From G965215045 sp965215045 (GTDB taxonomy: Bacteria > Pseudomonadota > Gammaproteobacteria > JABABF01), in the NCBI GenBank assembly GCA_965215045.1, contig OZ244031.1, positions 1,240,001-1,304,000 on the forward strand: a stretch of 64,000 nucleotides of DNA, read 5' to 3'. The notes beneath the pieces were generated by a model. That model made no database searches. It was not told where the DNA came from and saw nothing but the letters and a program-made list of their open reading frames with translations. Shown here in pieces: positions 53,255 to 59,929 of the stretch. Positions within the stretch are counted from its first letter, which is position 1, and each line of letters opens with the position of its first letter. The position numbers and the translations under genes are program-made.

Positions 53255-54406
53255 GTGTCCAGGTCAGCGATACACAAGGCGCGGGGGGCCGGGCGTTGCG
53301 CCGCCCTGGCCTTGGCGGCGGGCATCCTGTTACTGGCTTCCTGCTCCAAGTCCCCGGAACCGATCACCGATTGCACCCCGGCGGCGGGCATGACGCCGAT
53401 CTGCGGTCTGCAGAATCCCGAGGACATGGTCGCCCTGGGCGGCGGCCTGCTCCTGTTGAGCCAGATGGGGAACTTCCTGGAGCCGGAATCTTCGGGCAAC
53501 CTGGCACTGCTGGACAGCGTTACCGGGGCCCGGCGCGTGCTGCATCCCTCGGCCTGGCCGGAACCCGGCTGGGGCGACCCGTCCTGTGCGGCACTGCCGT
53601 ACGACTGGCTCTCCCCGCACGGCATTCACCTGTCCCGACGCCCGGATGGCCGGCGCCAGCTGCTGGTCGTCAACCACGGCCGGCGGGAATCGGTGGAGTG
53701 GTATGAAGTGTTGCGCACGAGTTCCAGCAATCCGCTGCGTCGGGCGGAGTTGCGCTGGCGGGGCTGCGTCCTGGGGCCGGCGGAGAACGCTCACCTGAAC
53801 GACGTGGCGGCCACGCCCGAGGGCGGTTTCGTGGTCAGTCACATGCAGGACATGCACCAGCCGCAGTGGAAGTGGATTGTGAATGCCCTGTTGCGGCTCG
53901 AGACCGGCCAGGTCTGGGAATGGCATCCCGCCACCGGCTACCGCCCCCTGCCGGGCACAAGGGGCACACTGCCCAACGGTGTGCAGCTGTCCCTGGACGG
54001 CGAACACCTGTTCCTGAACCTGTACGGGGAGAACAAGCTGCGCAAAGTGCGCCGCAGCGACGGGCAGATTCTCGCCGAGGTCAAGCTCGTGCACGCCGAC
54101 AACAGCACCTGGACGCCGGAGGGCAAATTGCTGGTGGCCTCGCACACGGCGCCGATGAGTCACCTGTCCACCTGCCTGGAACTCGAGGAGGGTGCCTGCG
54201 GCTTTGAGTTTGCGCTCGTCTCGGTGGCACCGGACACCCTGGAGACGGAGACCATCTTTCGGCATCGGGGTGCACCGATGGGCGGTGTGACCGTGGCACT
54301 GCAGACGGAGGGACAGATTTGGATGGGCTCTTTTGCCGGCGACCGGGTCGCCTATATACGCATTCCCTCGCACCGGCGGCAGGCCGGGGAGGAAAAGAAA
54401 CCCTGA
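53255..54406 (+). CDS. Lipoprotein with paraoxonase/SMP-30-like beta-propeller
   Basis: 383 residues from a GTG at 53255 (a TTG at 53249 is an alternative; GGGGGAG precedes both). A signal peptide ends in the lipobox LASC with Cys30, so it should be a membrane-anchored lipoprotein. The body resembles arylesterase/paraoxonase and gluconolactonase-type six-bladed propellers: SPHGIHLSRRPDGRRQLLVVNHGRRESVEWYEV, then HLNDVAATPEGGFVVSH and LPNGVQLSLDGEHLFLN. The conserved Asn/Asp positions of the family's calcium site seem present (N in NDVAA and PNGVQ). The substrate is unknown. It sits directly upstream of two Rieske oxygenase genes, so a role in the same catabolic or lipid-handling process is possible but unproven. 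Confidence 0.8.
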   Translation: MSRSAIHKARGAGRCAALALAAGILLLASCSKSPEPITDCTPAAGMTPICGLQNPEDMVALGGGLLLLSQMGNFLEPESSGNLALLDSVTGARRVLHPSAWPEPGWGDPSCAALPYDWLSPHGIHLSRRPDGRRQLLVVNHGRRESVEWYEVLRTSSSNPLRRAELRWRGCVLGPAENAHLNDVAATPEGGFVVSHMQDMHQPQWKWIVNALLRLETGQVWEWHPATGYRPLPGTRGTLPNGVQLSLDGEHLFLNLYGENKLRKVRRSDGQILAEVKLVHADNSTWTPEGKLLVASHTAPMSHLSTCLELEEGACGFEFALVSVAPDTLETETIFRHRGAPMGGVTVALQTEGQIWMGSFAGDRVAYIRIPSHRRQAGEEKKP

Positions 54407-54412
54407 GCTTCC

Positions 54413-54441
54413 CCGGCGGCAGCGGGGCTGTGATTTTTTAG
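54413..54441 (+). terminator. Weak intrinsic terminator candidate after the lipoprotein gene
   Basis: CCCCG-loop-CGGGG just after the stop, then six bases and a T run (TTTTTT). The short stem and the gap before the Ts make it a weak candidate. It overlaps the promoter region of the following gene. Confidence 0.3.
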
Positions 54442-54443
54442 CC

Positions 54444-54449
54444 TATAAT
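54444..54449 (+). promoter_or_regulatory. -10 element of the first Rieske oxygenase gene
   Basis: Perfect TATAAT about 37 bp upstream of the chosen GTG start, giving a leader of about 30 nt that contains AGAGG. No convincing -35. Confidence 0.5.
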
Positions 54450-54485
54450 TCGTCTCCGGGTTCTCAATGCCAGAGGTGTGAGAAA

Positions 54486-55505
54486 GTGACTGATCAAATG
54501 ACCGTGGAAATTCCTTTGCAGGGTGCCAGAAGCTACCCGATGCCACTGCCTTTCGGCTGGTTTTGCATAACGTATTCCGATGAGCTGGAAGTCGGCCAAT
54601 CGATGCCCTTTCGCCTGTGCGGCAGGGATCTCGTGGTGTTTCGCACCGAGTCCGGCAAGGCGGCGGCACTGGATGCCTACTGTCCGCACCTGGGGGCACA
54701 CCTGGGATACGGCATCAACGACGAAGCCGGCGGCGGCGGCCGCATACAGGGCGAGAGCATTGTCTGTCCTTTTCATGCCTGGCGTTTCAATACCGATGGC
54801 GAATGCGTGGAGATTCCGTACGCGGAGAACATGCCGAAGAAGGTGATCGGTGCGCAGTGCCTGAAATCCTGGCCGGTGTGCGAGCGCAACCAGGTGATCT
54901 ACGCCTGGTATCATCCGGAGGACCTGGAGCCGCTGTGGGAAGTGCCGGAATTCGAAGAGGCCAACAGCGAGGAATGGGGAGAGCAGCAGCGTTTTGAATG
55001 GTTCATTCGCACCCACCCGCAGGAGATGGCCGAGAACGCCGCCGACCCGGCGCACTTCCGCTACGTGCATCGCACGGCCACCATGCCGAAGTGGGAGATC
55101 AACTACGAGGGATATACCACCCGCGGCGTGCAGCGCGCCAAAATGCAGACCCCCCGGGGCGAAGTCGACGGGGCGATCCATACCGCCTCCTTTGGCCCGG
55201 GCAATGGCACCACGCGCTTTACCGGTATCTGCGAGACCTTCCTGATGGGGTTGACCACGCCCATCGAAGAAAACCTGGTGCGGGTGCGCTTTGCCTTTAT
55301 GCAGCAGAAGGGTGCTTCGGGCAGCGGGGTCGGCAGGGCGATTATCAAGGACATCTGCAAGCAGCTGGAAGAGGACAAGCCGGTCTGGGAACACAAGGTG
55401 TATCGCCCGTTGCCGATTCTCTGTGATGGCGACGGACCGATTGCGAAGTTCCGCAAGTGGTACAGCCAGTTCTACGCCGACTCGGAAGTCGCCGCCGCAC
55501 TTTGA
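54486..55505 (+). CDS. Rieske oxygenase, KshA / steroid-oxygenase type, paralog 1
   Basis: 339 residues from the GTG at 54486, with AGAGG nine bases upstream. Rieske cluster ligands C66/H68 (AYCPHLG) and C94/H97 (CPFHAWR). Mononuclear iron site D187xxH190xxxxH195 (DPAHFRYVH) and a late Asp near 297 (EEDKPVWEHK). The overall pattern, including EIPYA and the C-terminal LCDGDGPI...RKWYSQFY, resembles 3-ketosteroid 9-alpha-hydroxylase oxygenase (KshA) rather than benzoate-type dioxygenases. A steroid or other polycyclic substrate is inferred. No reductase gene is adjacent, so electrons must come from elsewhere. Followed closely by a paralog with a near-identical Rieske half. Confidence 0.88.
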   Translation: MTDQMTVEIPLQGARSYPMPLPFGWFCITYSDELEVGQSMPFRLCGRDLVVFRTESGKAAALDAYCPHLGAHLGYGINDEAGGGGRIQGESIVCPFHAWRFNTDGECVEIPYAENMPKKVIGAQCLKSWPVCERNQVIYAWYHPEDLEPLWEVPEFEEANSEEWGEQQRFEWFIRTHPQEMAENAADPAHFRYVHRTATMPKWEINYEGYTTRGVQRAKMQTPRGEVDGAIHTASFGPGNGTTRFTGICETFLMGLTTPIEENLVRVRFAFMQQKGASGSGVGRAIIKDICKQLEEDKPVWEHKVYRPLPILCDGDGPIAKFRKWYSQFYADSEVAAAL

Positions 55506-55555
55506 AACCCGGGACAGCAGGCGGTGAATTGCCAATTGCCCGAACGCCGGATGCC

Positions 55556-55609
55556 TGGGACACCTGGGACACCTGGGACACTTGGGACACTCGGGACACT
55601 TGGGACACC
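55556..55609 (+). repeat. Six 9-bp repeats between the Rieske genes
   Basis: Six tandem copies of TGGGACAC(C/T), with one C-for-T change at the first base, in the 119-bp gap. The period is a multiple of three, so the upstream frame stays open through it, but homology begins only after the repeat. Confidence 0.9.
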
Positions 55610-55624
55610 AGTGGGAGACCTGTA

Positions 55625-56641
55625 ATGCCGAATTCCATTGCCGCGGAACTCAAACCCGCCACCGCACAATCGCGTTTTCCGATGCCGTTTCCCTTCGGCT
55701 GGTTTTGCGTGGCGTATTCCGATGAGTTGGAAGTCGGACAGTCGATGCCGTTTCGTGTTTGCGGCAGGGACATCGTGGTGTTTCGCACCGAGTCCGGCAG
55801 GGCGGCGGCACTGGATGCCTACTGTCCGCACTTGGGGGCACACCTGGGATACGGCATCAACGACGAAGCCGGCGGCGGCGGCCGCATACAGGGCGAGAGC
55901 ATTGTCTGTCCTTTTCATGCCTGGCGTTTCAACACCGATGGCGAATGCGTGGAGATCCCGTACGCGGAGAGCATGCCGAAGAAGGTGGTCGGCACCCGGT
56001 GCCTGAAATCCTGGCCGGTGTGCGAGCGCAACCAGGTGATCTACGCCTGGTATCATCCGCAGGACCTGGAGCCGCTGTGGGAAGTGCCGGAATTCGAAGA
56101 GGCCAACAGCGATGCGTGGCAGCCGGCAGAGCGCTTTGAATGGTCGATTCACACCCATACCCAGGAGATGGCGGAGAACGGTGCCGACGCCCCGCACCTG
56201 CTCTACGTGCATCAGGCCGCCACCATGCCGGAATGGGATATCCGCTACGAGGGCCACATCACCGAGGGCATCAACGAGATGAAAATGAATACGCCGCGCG
56301 GTGAAATCAACGGCGTGATTCATAATCTCTCCCACGGCCCGGGCGTCAATACCACGCGCTTCAAAGGGATTTGCGAGACGTTTTTGCAGGGTCTGCCCAC
56401 ACCGATCGAAGACAACCTGGTGCGCATTCGTTTCGCATTTTTCCAGCGCAAGGATGACCTGGGCAGCGGCGTGGCCAAGGCGCTGATGCAGGACTTGTGC
56501 AAGCAGATGGGGGAGGACAAGCCGATCTGGGAGCACAAGCTGTATCGCCCGGCGCCCATTCTCTGTGACGGGGACGGGCCCATCGCAAGATTCCGCAAGT
56601 GGTACAGCCAGTTCTACGCTGAAACGGACACCGCCGCCTGA
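55625..56641 (+). CDS. Rieske oxygenase, KshA / steroid-oxygenase type, paralog 2
   Basis: 338 residues from the ATG at 55625, with GGAGA six bases upstream. Same layout as paralog 1: Rieske ligands C67/H69 and C95/H98, iron ligands H191 and H196 (DAPHLLYVH) and the same C-terminal signature. From about residue 48 to 163 the DNA is ~96% identical to paralog 1; beyond that the catalytic domain is clearly diverged (DAWQPAERFEW against EEWGEQQRFEW; HNLSHGPGVN against HTASFGPGNG). This suggests different substrates or a mixed complex using one electron donor. Likely co-transcribed with paralog 1. Confidence 0.88.
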   Translation: MPNSIAAELKPATAQSRFPMPFPFGWFCVAYSDELEVGQSMPFRVCGRDIVVFRTESGRAAALDAYCPHLGAHLGYGINDEAGGGGRIQGESIVCPFHAWRFNTDGECVEIPYAESMPKKVVGTRCLKSWPVCERNQVIYAWYHPQDLEPLWEVPEFEEANSDAWQPAERFEWSIHTHTQEMAENGADAPHLLYVHQAATMPEWDIRYEGHITEGINEMKMNTPRGEINGVIHNLSHGPGVNTTRFKGICETFLQGLPTPIEDNLVRIRFAFFQRKDDLGSGVAKALMQDLCKQMGEDKPIWEHKLYRPAPILCDGDGPIARFRKWYSQFYAETDTAA

Positions 56642-56661
56642 ACCCATCGCCCCGGTCTTCT

Positions 56662-56680
56662 GCCGCAGAGTGTCTGCGGC
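56662..56680. terminator. Hairpin after the Rieske pair
   Basis: Perfect 8-bp stem GCCGCAGA / TCTGCGGC with a 3-nt loop, 21 bp after the stop. No T run follows on either strand, so if it ends transcription it is not a classical intrinsic terminator. Confidence 0.4.
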
Positions 56681-56720
56681 GGTATCCTGAAGGGGGAGTT
56701 GCAGTGTGGTGGCTGCGGGG

Positions 56721-56844
56721 CCTGCCGCAGCCCGGTTGCCGGCCCGTGCCGGGTCAGGTTTCGGAGATTGCGTGCAAAGAGGAGGGATGCGGTGCCTGCC
56801 GCAGCCCGGTTGCCGGCCCGTGCCGGGGTTGGTTTCGGAGATTG
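56721..56844. repeat. Direct repeat (two ~50-bp copies, 74-bp period)
   Basis: CCTGCCGCAGCCCGGTTGCC begins at 56721 and again at 56795, each copy running to CGGAGATTG. The ~275-bp gap between the Rieske genes and the peroxiredoxin holds this repeat and the hairpin; no gene is seen. Confidence 0.85.
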
Positions 56845-56916
56845 AGCGGAAGAGGGCGGGGCTTGCTTCTCTTCAGAGGTTGATCAGCAAAGGATGCGCC
56901 TGTTGCAGCCGGGACT

Positions 56917-57396
56917 TCACAGCAACTGCATGATTTCCTCTGCGGCGCTGACCTGGATGCCGGCGTCGGGTTCGACATTGAGGTGCGTGACCACACCGTC
57001 TTCGGCGATCAGTGCAAAACGCTGGGAGCGGGTGCCGAGTCCAAAACCCGAGCCGTCCAGTTCCAGGCCCAGGGCCCGGGTGAATTCCGCGTTGCCGTCG
57101 GCCAGCATGAGCAGTTCCTGGGCGTTTTGCTGCTTGCCCCAGGCGTCCATGACGAAGGCGTCGTTGACCGCCATGCAGATGATGCTGTCCACGCCACTGG
57201 CCTTGATCTTGTCGGCATTGACCACGTAGCCCGGCAGGTGGGTCATCGAACAGCCGGGCGTGAAGGCACCGGGCACGGCGAACATCACTACTTTTTTACC
57301 GGCGAACAATTCTTGGGTGCTGACGTCCTCGGGGCCTTTTTCACCCATGATCTTGAGCGTGACGCTTGGAATTTTGTCGTTGACCTGGATTGTCAT
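56917..57396 (-). CDS. Prx5-type peroxiredoxin
   Basis: 159 residues from the ATG at 57396, with GGGAG nine bases upstream. Peroxidatic cysteine C49 lies in PGAFTPGCS, the Prx5 active-site pattern; further landmarks are SMTHLPGYV, DAFVMDAWGK and FTRALGLELDG. It reduces hydrogen peroxide and organic peroxides with a thiol donor. A second cysteine, C74 (SIICMAVND), is in a beta-strand, where Prx5 members often carry one; there is no fused glutaredoxin domain. Upstream frame extensions run through short repeats and are not part of the protein. Confidence 0.93.
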   Translation of the reverse strand: MTIQVNDKIPSVTLKIMGEKGPEDVSTQELFAGKKVVMFAVPGAFTPGCSMTHLPGYVVNADKIKASGVDSIICMAVNDAFVMDAWGKQQNAQELLMLADGNAEFTRALGLELDGSGFGLGTRSQRFALIAEDGVVTHLNVEPDAGIQVSAAEEIMQLL

Positions 57397-57461
57397 AGCG
57401 TTTTTCTCCCGTGCGCAGGGCGCGCAAGTATAGCACGGGGGCCGTGCCGGCCATCGGTGCC

Positions 57462-57565
57462 GGCAGAGCGGTTTGCAGGGGAAAGCCGTGTAATTTCCTT
57501 GTTGTCGCCGCCCGCTGGCAGAGCGGTTTGCAGGGGAAAGCCGTGTAATTTCCTTGTCGTCGCCA
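57462..57565. repeat. 55-bp direct repeat upstream of the peroxiredoxin
   Basis: GGCAGAGCGGTTTGCAGGGG starts at 57462 and 57517, with ~47 bp nearly identical in each copy. A short CACGCCGGCTTCCGGCA doublet follows at about 57566-57600. The gap between the peroxiredoxin gene and tRNA-Pro is otherwise empty. Confidence 0.85.
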
Positions 57566-57609
57566 CACGCCGGCTTCCGGCACACACGCCGGCTTCCGGC
57601 ACCGCCGCC

Positions 57610-57686
57610 TGGTCGGAGTGAGAGGATTTGAACCTCCGACCCCTGCCTCCCGAAGGCAGTGCTCTACCAGGCTGAGCTACACTCCG
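57610..57686 (-). tRNA. tRNA-Pro (anticodon CGG)
   Basis: 77 nt including the encoded CCA. Acceptor stem CGGAGTG / CACTCCG, D arm AGCTCAGCCTGGTAGAGC, anticodon stem CTGCC / GGCAG around loop TTCGGGA (anticodon CGG, reading CCG), and T arm GGAGGTTCAAATCCTC. Close to E. coli tRNA-Pro(CGG). A minus-strand TAAAAT at 57705-57710 is a plausible -10. Confidence 0.97.
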
Positions 57687-57713
57687 CGGCCGATCAGGGC
57701 GCGTATTTTAGCA

Positions 57714-57851
57714 GCGCGTCGGCACTGCGGATGGTTCCCCGGTGTTTTCCCGCCGACCTGCGCGTCGGTGCCGCGGATGGTTCCCCGGTGTTTTCCCGCC
57801 GACCTGCGCGTCGGTGCCGCGGATGGTTCCCCGGTGTTTTCCCGCCGACCT
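57714..57851. repeat. Three 46-bp tandem repeats upstream of ratA
   Basis: Units beginning GCGCGTCGG at 57714, 57760 and 57806 (period 46), each containing ATGGTTCCCCGGTGTTTTCC. A partial fourth unit follows. The period is not a multiple of three, so the apparent upstream extension of the ratA frame is not protein. Confidence 0.92.
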
Positions 57852-57868
57852 GCGCGTCCCCCGTTCTT

Positions 57869-57874
57869 TATAAT
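57869..57874 (+). promoter_or_regulatory. -10 element of ratA-ratB
   Basis: Perfect TATAAT in an AT-rich pocket right after the 46-bp repeats, 38 bp before the ratA ATG. The -35 position falls in repeat DNA and is poor. Confidence 0.5.
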
Positions 57875-57911
57875 AAAAACTCCAGTTGTCTCCCGCACCG
57901 GAAATTTCCCG

Positions 57912-58433
57912 ATGAGCGTGTCGAAGACCTCACGGGGTGCCGCCCCGGACATCGAACGCAGTGCGCTGCTGCCGTACCGCCCAGAAGACCTGTTCGCACT
58001 GGTGAACGACATCGAAAAATACCCCAAGTTCCTGCCGGGATGTTCGGCGGCGGAGGTGCAGCACCGGGAGGGCAACCTGGTCGAGGCGAGTCTGACGCTC
58101 TCTGGCGCCGGCCTGCACTACGAGCTGAGCTCCAGGAATCACCTGTTCCCTCCGCATCGTATGACCATGGAACTGCATGACGGCATTCTGAAAATGCTGT
58201 TCGGAGAGTGGTCGTTTTCCGACCCGCCGTCTGGCGACCCCGGGTGCCTGGTGCACTTGCGCCTGTATTTTCAGTTGAAATCGGGATTTTTGCGCCGGCT
58301 GGCATCGCGTTTTTCCGAGACCGCGGCCGACCGCCTGGTGCAGGCGATGTGCGACCGCGCCGATGCACTGTACAGCCGTTCCCTGCGGACGGGGCAGCCG
58401 GCATCCGGCGATGATGAGTGGGGAGACAGGTGA
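57912..58433 (+). CDS. ratA: RatA/Coq10-like START-domain protein
   Basis: 173 residues from the ATG at 57912. Matches the RatA (PasT) / COQ10 family: IERSALLPYRPEDLFALVNDIEKYPKFLPGCSAAEV at the start and FSETAADRLVQAMCDRADALY near the end. Homologs bind hydrophobic ligands and are linked to ubiquinone function; in E. coli RatA is reported to affect 70S assembly. Which role applies here cannot be told. The longer open frame upstream runs through tRNA and repeat DNA. The stop overlaps the ratB start (TGATG). Confidence 0.92.
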   Translation: MSVSKTSRGAAPDIERSALLPYRPEDLFALVNDIEKYPKFLPGCSAAEVQHREGNLVEASLTLSGAGLHYELSSRNHLFPPHRMTMELHDGILKMLFGEWSFSDPPSGDPGCLVHLRLYFQLKSGFLRRLASRFSETAADRLVQAMCDRADALYSRSLRTGQPASGDDEWGDR

Positions 58434-58786
58434 TGGCGGAAACATCGCCGGGGCAGGGCGGGGCAGAGCGTATCGTGGTCGAAGTGACATACGCACAGCC
58501 GCATCGCCAGTCCCTGCTGTCCCTGGAAGTGGAGGCCGGTTGCACGGCCCTGGAGGCGGTGCGCCGCTCCGGCATCCTGAAGGAGTTCCCGGAGATCGAC
58601 CCCGGACAGGCGAAGATGGGTATTTTCAGCGTGCGCATCGCCGACCCGGCGACCCACGTGCTGCGGGCCGGGGACCGGGTGGAGATTTACCGGCCGCTGA
58701 TTATTGATCCGAAGGAGATGCGCCGGCGTCGTGCCGAGGAGCTGCGCGCTCGGCGTGCGGCGGAGGAGAAGGAGTCCGCTCGCTGA
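58433..58786 (+). CDS. ratB: RatB / RnfH-family ubiquitin-like protein
   Basis: 117 residues. RnfH-family beta-grasp protein: VEVTYAQPHRQSLLSLEV, AVRRSGIL, MGIFS and GDRVEIYRPLIIDPKEMRRRRAE, then a charged tail. Function unknown; nearly always paired with ratA. The start ATG overlaps the ratA stop, and GGGGAGACAGG provides a ribosome-binding site. The last 86 bp overlap the 3' end of convergent bamE, so both C-terminal tails share DNA. Confidence 0.92.
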   Translation: MAETSPGQGGAERIVVEVTYAQPHRQSLLSLEVEAGCTALEAVRRSGILKEFPEIDPGQAKMGIFSVRIADPATHVLRAGDRVEIYRPLIIDPKEMRRRRAEELRARRAAEEKESAR

Positions 58787-59168
58787 TTTCGCTCAGACTA
58801 TCGCCGTCAAACAACAGGACGAGGTGATAGCGGACCGGCTCCTGGTTCGGGATCTGCAGCAGGTACAGGTAATCCCAGCGGTTCTTGTGCAGCGGGTCGC
58901 GCAACATCGGCGAACCCATGATTTCCAGCACCTCGGAACGGCTCATGCCGATTTCCAGTTCGGCGACATCCTCGCTGTCATACAGGTTGCCCTGCTGGAT
59001 GACGGTGCGGTACATCCACGGGAAACTGAGGCCCCGGGGTTGCAGGATGTCGCAAGCACTCGGCAGGATGAGGGCGGGCAGGATGAAGACCGGTATGAAC
59101 GCCGCCCGCCATTGTCCGCCGGGTTTGACCCGCACCCCGTGTTCTGCCCCCTGTGTTTTGTCTGTCAT
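58701..59168 (-). CDS. bamE: Outer membrane assembly lipoprotein BamE
   Basis: 155 residues. Signal segment AAFIPVFILPALILPSAC with lipid-site Cys39, then the BamE fold: QQGNLYDSEDVAELEIGMSRSEVLEIMGSPMLRDPLHKNRWDYLY. It is a small lipoprotein of the BAM complex that folds outer-membrane proteins. The lipobox PSAC is unusual in having proline at -3. The first ~19 codons, including the ATG, lie in the first unit of a 56-bp repeat, so the N-terminus is recent and other starts are possible. A C-terminal Pro/Ser/Arg-rich tail overlaps convergent ratB. Divergent from fur. Confidence 0.9.
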   Translation of the reverse strand: MTDKTQGAEHGVRVKPGGQWRAAFIPVFILPALILPSACDILQPRGLSFPWMYRTVIQQGNLYDSEDVAELEIGMSRSEVLEIMGSPMLRDPLHKNRWDYLYLLQIPNQEPVRYHLVLLFDGDSLSEISERTPSPPPHAERAAPRHDAGASPSDQ

Positions 59169-59297
59169 TGTCCGCCGGGTTTGACCCGCACCCCGTGTTC
59201 TGCCCCCTGTGTTTTGTCTGTCATTGTCCGCCGGGTTTGACCCGCACCCCGTGTTCTGCCCCCTGTGTTTTGTCTGTCATTGTCCAGCGGGTTTGAC
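59110..59297. repeat. 56-bp tandem repeat between bamE and fur (three copies plus a part)
   Basis: CATTGTCCGCCGGGTTTGAC occurs at 59110, 59166 and 59222, with a shortened unit at 59278. Each unit carries a minus-strand ATG preceded by GGCGGACA, and a plus-strand TTTGACC. The first copy encodes the bamE N-terminus and the last supplies the fur -35 hexamer. Confidence 0.93.
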
Positions 59298-59321
59298 CTC
59301 TGTCATCATGGGGAATAATAT
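59293..59321 (+). promoter_or_regulatory. fur promoter
   Basis: TTGACC (59293-59298), a 17-bp spacer and TAATAT (59316-59321). The predicted transcript start (~59328) lies at or after the ATG at 59327, which argues for the ATG at 59348 as the fur start. The -35 is part of the last, partial 56-bp repeat unit. No Fur box is obvious. Confidence 0.65.
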
Positions 59322-59347
59322 AGCGAATGACCGGGGAATGCGTGGCG

Positions 59348-59845
59348 ATGGCGGACACAAATTATAAGGCGCAGTATCGTGAAGGCCTGAGCAATGCCGG
59401 TTTGCGCATCACCCGGCCCCGGTTGCGGATTCTCGAAATTCTCGAACATGCGGCGGACCGGGGCGAGCACCTGAGTGCCGAGGATGTGTACCGTGAATTG
59501 TTGGGCGATGCCGAACCGGATGCCGGCATTGCCACGGTGTATCGCGTGCTGGCACAGTTTGAAGTGGCGGGCCTGGTCAATCGTTTGAATTTTGACGGCG
59601 GGCAGGCCGTGTTTGAACTGGAGCGCGGCACACATCATGATCACATGGTGTGCCTGGACAGCGGCGAGGTGGTGGAGTTTTGTGAGGAGCAAATCGAGGC
59701 ATTGCAGGAGAAGATCGCGCGCAAACACGGCTACCAGCTGGTCGACCACAGCCTGGTGCTTTACGTGCGCCCACTGGGCACATCCAAGACCTCGAAGCCC
59801 CCGAGGACACCGAGGAAAAAAACCGGCACCACACGCCGGCGCTGA
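59348..59845 (+). CDS. fur: Ferric uptake regulator Fur
   Basis: 165 residues from the ATG at 59348, with GGGGA upstream; an in-frame ATG at 59327 is disfavoured by the promoter position. Winged-helix DNA-binding part: LRITRPRLRILEILE ... SAEDVYRELL ... IATVYRVLAQFEVAGLV. Metal and dimer region: ELERGTHHDHMVCLDSGEVVEF ... HGYQLVDHSLVLYV. The second cysteine of the CxxC structural zinc site is serine here (C102, S105), with another Cys at 112; some Fur proteins, such as that of Pseudomonas, also lack the full site. The C-terminus is a Lys/Arg/Thr-rich tail. Iron-dependent repressor by family. Confidence 0.94.
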   Translation: MADTNYKAQYREGLSNAGLRITRPRLRILEILEHAADRGEHLSAEDVYRELLGDAEPDAGIATVYRVLAQFEVAGLVNRLNFDGGQAVFELERGTHHDHMVCLDSGEVVEFCEEQIEALQEKIARKHGYQLVDHSLVLYVRPLGTSKTSKPPRTPRKKTGTTRRR

Positions 59846-59929
59846 AAGGCTTGCGCGACCGGGCCTTCCGCTGCCGCCCGGCCTGATGACAGCCTCCCCG
59901 GTGCTGTCGGGACGGCACCCCGGGCGGTC

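Noticed and set aside
57618..57911. Longer ratA frame starting near the tRNA
   Set aside because: It reads through tRNA-Pro antisense and the 46-bp repeats. A -10 element and the family start point to the ATG at 57912.
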